From contig CAZKCI010000073.1 in NCBI GenBank assembly GCA_964551475.1, positions 1 to 17,723 on the forward strand: a DNA stretch of 17,723 bases. Direction: 5' to 3'. The translations under genes and the position numbers were made by a program. This document shows, piece by piece, positions 13,876-17,723 of this stretch. Position 1 is the stretch's first letter; each line of letters opens with the position of its first letter. The notes beneath the pieces are model-generated. The model did not search any database and was not told the origin of the DNA. It saw only the letters and a list, made by a program, of their open reading frames with translations. This stretch comes from CAZKCI01 sp964551475. GTDB taxonomy: Bacteria > Auribacterota > Erginobacteria > Erginobacterales > CAZKCI01.

Positions 13876-14928
13876 ATGAGCCTCTCGTCCGATGCCGGAA
13901 TCGCCCTCTCCGCCCTCTCCGCCCGCCTGCGCGGGCGGCGGGTCCCCCTCTTCGTCCAGGTCATGCCCACGGAGCGCTGCAACCTCCGCTGCCGCTACTG
14001 CTACGCCGAGTTCGGCCCCCGCCGCCGGCCGGATTTCCCCCTCGCGCCCCTTCTCCGCCTGGTCGATGGCCTCGCGAACCTCGGTACGCGCGTGGTCATG
14101 GTGGCGGGAGGAGAGCCCCTCCTCTATCCCGATCTGGGGAAGCTCGTCGAGCGGATCGTCGGCCATGGGATCATCTGCTCGGTCAACACCAACGGGATCA
14201 CCCTTCCCGCCCGGATCGAGGAGGTGGCCAAGGCCGACATGCTCTCGGTGAGCCTCGACGGCCCTCCCGCGCTGCACGACGACTACCGGGGGAAGGGGAC
14301 CTACGAGAAAGCCCGGGCCGCGATCTTCCTCGCCCGGAAACGGGGGCTCCGGGTGCAGATCCAGTTCACGCTGACCCGGAACCTGATCGAGACTTTCCGC
14401 CATGTCGAAGGCGTGGCCGAGGAGGAGGGCTGCCTGATCGGGATCAACTTTCTGCGGCCCCAGGAGAGGGCCGACGGCTCGCGCCGGGAGGCCGCGGAGG
14501 CGGGGGACGAGGAGGTTCGGAATTTTCTCCTTTTCCTCCTCCGGGAAAAGCCGCCCGCCCTGCCCTATCCTCCCCATCTCATCCGATACGTTCTCCGCTG
14601 GCCCTACGGGTTCGGGAGGCACCTGATCGCGGAGGAGAAGGATCTCCGGGGCTTCCGCCCGATCCGCTGCCGGGCCGGGGATTTCCTTCTCGCCATCGAC
14701 AACGCCGGCGACATCTTCCCCTGCACCAAGCTGTTCTACGTCCAGAAGCTCGGCAACTGCGCCGACGGCGACATCGAGCGGGCCTACGCGGCGCTGCCGC
14801 CGCTCCGCTGCCAGTCCTGCCTCGACCTGGGGACCAACATCATCAACGATCTCCTGAGCTTCCACCCCGCCTCCGCCCTCGGCCTTCTCCGACTCTGGTT
14901 GCGGCGGAGCAAGGCTCATCATGCTTGA
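13876..14928 (+). CDS. Radical SAM enzyme 4 with Twitch-type auxiliary cluster
   Basis: This is 350 residues from the ATG at 13876, where AGGAG (13867-13871) gives a good ribosome binding site. The same frame is open far upstream through the previous gene in a shadow frame, so earlier starts are rejected. Motifs are C35-xxx-C39-xx-C42 (RCNLRCRYC), GGEPLL (78-83), C265-x12-G-x4-C283 and C312-xx-C315. It shares YVLRWPYGFGR (238-248) with enzymes 1 and 3 and also ends in a hydrophobic tail (LSFHPASALGLLRLWLRR). It is a third paralog, more diverged than enzymes 1 and 3. It is the last enzyme before the YfhO-like protein, 187 bp downstream. It probably binds one radical SAM and one auxiliary 4Fe-4S cluster. 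The reaction is unknown. Confidence 0.92.
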   Translation: MSLSSDAGIALSALSARLRGRRVPLFVQVMPTERCNLRCRYCYAEFGPRRRPDFPLAPLLRLVDGLANLGTRVVMVAGGEPLLYPDLGKLVERIVGHGIICSVNTNGITLPARIEEVAKADMLSVSLDGPPALHDDYRGKGTYEKARAAIFLARKRGLRVQIQFTLTRNLIETFRHVEGVAEEEGCLIGINFLRPQERADGSRREAAEAGDEEVRNFLLFLLREKPPALPYPPHLIRYVLRWPYGFGRHLIAEEKDLRGFRPIRCRAGDFLLAIDNAGDIFPCTKLFYVQKLGNCADGDIERAYAALPPLRCQSCLDLGTNIINDLLSFHPASALGLLRLWLRRSKAHHA

Positions 14929-14943
14929 GCATCCTTATAAATT

Positions 14944-15104
14944 CGAAATCCGAATATCGAAATCCGAAACAAATCCGAATGACCTAAATTCGAAACCGCC
15001 AGCGGCAAGCCCCCGCGCGGTCTCGGGGAGTGAAATGTTCTCTCGTCCGTTGTTTGGGTGCTTCGGATTTTGAATTTGTTTCGGATTCCGATATTCGGAT
15101 TTCG
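14944..15104. repeat. Long inverted repeat of ATCCGAA units with ~99-nt loop
   Basis: The left arm 14944-14974 and right arm 15074-15104 are inverted copies matching at 30 of 31 positions. Both are made of short ATCCGAA/TTCGGAT units. The repeat pattern continues on both sides, and on the right it reaches within a few bases of the ATG of the YfhO-like gene. It fills the 187-bp gap. The 99-nt loop holds no open reading frame of note. Confidence 0.88.
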
Positions 15105-15115
15105 GATTTGGATTC

Positions 15116-17578
15116 ATGACTCGTTCTGACCTCATCGCCCTGATCGTCATCATCCTCCTGGTGGGGGGATGCCTCTACCCCCTCGTCTCCGGCCGTCTCC
15201 CCGTATTTTTCGACGACTACTACGAGACTTTCAGCCGCCTCTTCTTCAACGCCCGCGCTCTCCAGTCCGGCGCGCTTCCCCTCTGGGACCCCCACACCTT
15301 CGCCGGCGGGCGGGTCAACTTCATACCCAACACCACCATCTGGTATTTCCCCTCGTATCCCTTCTACCTCCTGGCGCCGCTCGGTGACGTCGACGCCGCC
15401 TACGCCCTGATCATCAAGATCCCGCTCTTCCTCCACTGGCTGCTGGCGGCGCTCTCGGCCTACGGCTTCGCCCGCCTGGCCCTCCGTCTCAACCCCCCCG
15501 GCTCGCTCGTCCTCTCCGGCGTCTTCGCCTTCGGGGCGGCGATGTCCTACAACATCTGCGACCCCTCCACGGTCTACGCCACCGCCTGGATCCCGCTCGC
15601 CCTCTGGGGAATGACGGGCCGCGCCCTGCGCCCCCGGCGGATCCTCCCGCTCCTGGGGGCGCTGGCGGTGAGCTTCATCGGACCCTGCGGCTCGGACGTG
15701 CGCGGCATCTTCAGCCTGGCGACGCTCATGATCTGCCTGGGGACGGCCGCGCTGGTCACGGGCCTGTTCGGGCGGATGCGCCTCGCCGGCCGCCTGGCCG
15801 CCGGAGGACTTATCGTCCTCGTCATCGGTTTTCTTCTCTCCGGACCCTACTGGACGGGGATGATCGAGACCGCGAAGATCTATGAAGGCTCCCCGCTCCT
15901 CCAGGTCTCCCGCTCCGCCTCCGAGATGTTCTCCATGCCCCCGCGCCACTTCCTCACCCTCGCCGTTCCCGACCTCTTCGGCACGCTCACCGGCCGCCAG
16001 GGCGTGAACCTGGGTTTCGCGGACCTCGCCGACTACTCCCATCTGGAGGGGAATATCACCGGGGGCTTCGCCCTCGTCCTGATCATCCTCCTCGGCTCGC
16101 TCCTCGGATGGAAAAGGGGGAGGGGGGAAGAGGAGACCGTCGCCCGGATCTGGTGGGTGGTCGGACTCCTCCTCACCGTCTTCTCTCTCCTTCTCGTCGC
16201 CGGGCGCTACTCGCCCTTCTACCGGGCGCTCACCCGCGCCATACCCGCCTTCGGCCTGCCCTATGCCCTGCGCTGGCGGGTGATGGAGCACCTGGGGATG
16301 GCGCTCCTGGCCGGCGTCTCGGCCCACTGGCTCTGGTCCTTCCGGGAAAGGGCGGTTCGCCTGGCCGCGGTCGTCCTGGCCGTCCTGGTCCTGGCCGCCG
16401 TCCTCTGGCAGTTGCTCGTCCCTCTTCCGCCCGACGGACACTGCGCCCTCTTCCGCGCCTGGCGCGATCACCGTCACTGGCTGGTGGGGAACCTGCTTCC
16501 CTATCTGTCCGCGGCACTGGCTCTGGCCGCGCTGGTCTGGTTCTTTTTCCGCGCCCGCTGGCTTCCCGCCCTCCTCACCGGCGCGGTCCTGATCGAAAGC
16601 GCTTTCCTCGGTTTCTCCGTGGTCTATTTTCTTTCCTGGGGGGACGTCCCGGAGTGGGTGAAATATCCGCGCCCGTCCGCGACCTGGTACTATCGCCTGA
16701 CCGGGGCCGCCCGCGATCCTTCCCCATCCCCGGAGACCGGGACGGAGAGAACCGCATTCTCGTTCTCGCTCCTCGACCAGACGGCGACACTCCAGGGGGG
16801 CGATTATCTTCTCGGCCACTGCTCGAAACCGCTGGTCCCCCGCTTACGGGATGTCCTGGAGGATCTGACCGAGGGCTATCCCTACGCCCTGCGGATGAAG
16901 GACCCCGCCTCCCGCTTTTTCCCAAACATGAGCGTGAGGGATCTCGTTCTGGAGTCGCCCCGGGCTCTTCCCCCGGAGACGGCCGAGTCCCATACCGTGG
17001 CCGGGGCGGATGACTGGCGTCGCTTTCGTCTGCAGTCGGTCATGCCCCGCGTCTTCACACAGGACTGTCTGGTTCTCGCCTCACCCGAAGAGTCCCGCAC
17101 GGAACTTTTAGGCGGCGACCTCCGGGAAGCGGTATTTCTGGAGGCCGAGGAGATTGACCGGCTGAACCGGCGGAGCGGAGAGCTTCTCCCCTACGAAAGC
17201 CTTCTCCGCCTGCGGGAGGTCGCCGGCGAGGATCGCCGGTCCCATTTTGGGAAGCTGCAGGAGATCAATCGGATCGGCCGCGTCTCCTCTCCGACGCCGA
17301 ACCGGATGGTCGTCGAGGTCTCCATCGAGGCGCCCGCGCTTCTGGTCACCACGGACGTTTTCTATCCGGGCTGGAGCGTGGCCGTGGACGGGGAAGACGG
17401 GATCCCGCTCCGTGTGAACTATCTCCAGAGGGGCGTCTGGCTGGAGAAGGGCGTCCACGTCGTGGAATGGAGATTCCGCCCCCCCGCCGTGAGATGGGGT
17501 TTTGTTCTGATCGGGATCGGGGTTATTCTTTCGATCGTGATCCTCCTCCGGCCGGCGAGGGAGGAGGAGGAAACGTAA
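15116..17578 (+). CDS. YfhO-like polytopic membrane protein (GT-C type)
   Basis: This 820-residue protein has a first membrane helix at about 5-24 and a loop with Asp pair D33-D34 (FFDDYYE). LPLWDPHTFAGG follows (54-65), a signature of YfhO-family proteins. After many further hydrophobic segments to about residue 505 comes a large extracytoplasmic region of about 290 residues. Near the end are the family's beta-strand elements (VFYPGWSVAVDG, then RGVWLEKGVHVVEWRF) and a last helix (VLIGIGVILSIVILL). B. subtilis YfhO has been linked to glycosylation of lipoteichoic acid, and GT-C relatives use polyprenyl-linked sugars. It likely transfers the sugar loaded by the GT2 protein onto an outer acceptor. 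The ATG directly follows an ATCCGAA-type repeat and lacks a ribosome binding site. It closes the radical SAM cluster. The acceptor is unknown. Confidence 0.92.
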   Translation: MTRSDLIALIVIILLVGGCLYPLVSGRLPVFFDDYYETFSRLFFNARALQSGALPLWDPHTFAGGRVNFIPNTTIWYFPSYPFYLLAPLGDVDAAYALIIKIPLFLHWLLAALSAYGFARLALRLNPPGSLVLSGVFAFGAAMSYNICDPSTVYATAWIPLALWGMTGRALRPRRILPLLGALAVSFIGPCGSDVRGIFSLATLMICLGTAALVTGLFGRMRLAGRLAAGGLIVLVIGFLLSGPYWTGMIETAKIYEGSPLLQVSRSASEMFSMPPRHFLTLAVPDLFGTLTGRQGVNLGFADLADYSHLEGNITGGFALVLIILLGSLLGWKRGRGEEETVARIWWVVGLLLTVFSLLLVAGRYSPFYRALTRAIPAFGLPYALRWRVMEHLGMALLAGVSAHWLWSFRERAVRLAAVVLAVLVLAAVLWQLLVPLPPDGHCALFRAWRDHRHWLVGNLLPYLSAALALAALVWFFFRARWLPALLTGAVLIESAFLGFSVVYFLSWGDVPEWVKYPRPSATWYYRLTGAARDPSPSPETGTERTAFSFSLLDQTATLQGGDYLLGHCSKPLVPRLRDVLEDLTEGYPYALRMKDPASRFFPNMSVRDLVLESPRALPPETAESHTVAGADDWRRFRLQSVMPRVFTQDCLVLASPEESRTELLGGDLREAVFLEAEEIDRLNRRSGELLPYESLLRLREVAGEDRRSHFGKLQEINRIGRVSSPTPNRMVVEVSIEAPALLVTTDVFYPGWSVAVDGEDGIPLRVNYLQRGVWLEKGVHVVEWRFRPPAVRWGFVLIGIGVILSIVILLRPAREEEET

Positions 17579-17623
17579 AAAGTATACCGTAAACAGCGAA
17601 CCACACTCGCTCCGCGGTTTTTT

Positions 17624-17687
17624 GTGGGAGCGGCGTCCACCCCGCGATCCCGGGCGGCCCGGATCGCGGCGGGGGCGCCGCGGCCAC
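17624..17687. repeat. REP/BIME-like cloverleaf downstream of the YfhO-like gene
   Basis: The outer stem begins GTGG (17624) and ends CCAC (17687), extended by TT/AA on both sides. The left arm is GCGG/CCGC. The central stem CGATCC/GGATCG (17645-17650, 17661-17666) is identical to that of the 11350 copy. The right arm GCGGCG/CGCCGC (17666-17671, 17676-17681) has a 4-nt GGGG loop. It is a diverged fourth copy of the family. Confidence 0.78.
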
Positions 17688-17694
17688 AATAAGA

Positions 17695-17709
17695 CAGGGA
17701 CAGTCCCTG
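17695..17709. repeat. Palindrome CAGGGAC-A-GTCCCTG near the window end
   Basis: A perfect 7-bp inverted repeat with one central base lies at 17695-17709, eight bases after the last REP-like element. It may begin another repeat that continues beyond the window. Confidence 0.6.
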
Positions 17710-17723
17710 GCACAACTACAAGC

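Noticed and set aside
14935..15153. Small leftward open frame with SDFDIRIS-like peptide
   Set aside because: It is the translation of the ATCCGAA repeat units, not a gene.
14984..16819. Long leftward open frame (611 codons) opposite the YfhO-like gene
   Set aside because: The translation is Gly/Glu/Arg-rich without domains and overlaps a well-supported membrane protein on the other strand.
17593..17623. Intrinsic terminator after the YfhO-like gene (T-run near 17618-17623)
   Set aside because: Only about a 4-bp stem (AACC/GGTT) precedes the T-run, too weak to call.

Overview
The window is GC-rich (roughly two thirds G+C by eye) and densely coded, with about a dozen genes for building and exporting an unusual glycoconjugate or lipid. 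It carries TMTC-like TPR membrane proteins, a YfhO-type membrane protein and four radical SAM enzymes. The gaps are full of palindromic and short-period repeats. This looks like a bacterium of the PVC group or a related uncultured phylum (Omnitrophota, Hydrogenedentes and similar). That placement is an impression from gene content and repeats, not a phylogenetic result.

Layout. Positions 1-2845 (+) hold two adjacent GT-C-like membrane proteins with C-terminal TPR repeats; the first is cut by the window edge. Positions 2846-3112 are a convergent gap packed with hairpins. Positions 3113-7342 (-) hold, in transcription order, a polytopic membrane protein, an NAD-dependent sugar epimerase/dehydratase (4-base ATGA overlap) and a cytidylyltransferase-PfkB kinase fusion whose domain order is the reverse of HldE. 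A divergent promoter region near 7343-7448 separates this from a long rightward series: a two-gene split transketolase (7449-9360), radical SAM enzyme 1 (9438), a family 2 glycosyltransferase (10567), radical SAM enzymes 2, 3 and 4 (11430, 12719, 13876) and a YfhO-like membrane protein (15116-17578).

How the genes may work together (inference). The transketolase, kinase/nucleotidyltransferase and epimerase would make an activated sugar. The GT2 protein would move it to a lipid or polyprenyl carrier. GT-C-like membrane proteins would transfer or export it. The radical SAM enzymes would modify the sugar, lipid or a peptide. All four have the CX3CX2C cluster and a C-terminal CX12GX4C motif; three then end in CX2C and the other in CxCxC. 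This fits a Twitch/half-SPASM architecture with one auxiliary cluster. Three of the four are clearly paralogs and share a further Trp-Pro motif and a hydrophobic C-terminal tail. I recognise no characterised pathway with this gene set, and no RiPP precursor peptide is visible nearby.

A second layer is the non-coding DNA. Nearly every gap longer than about 60 bp contains a repeat: two-armed REP/BIME-like cloverleafs whose stems covary between copies, long imperfect inverted repeats, or tandem heptamers. Several repeats touch or contain start and stop codons, and one appears to supply a TATAAT box.
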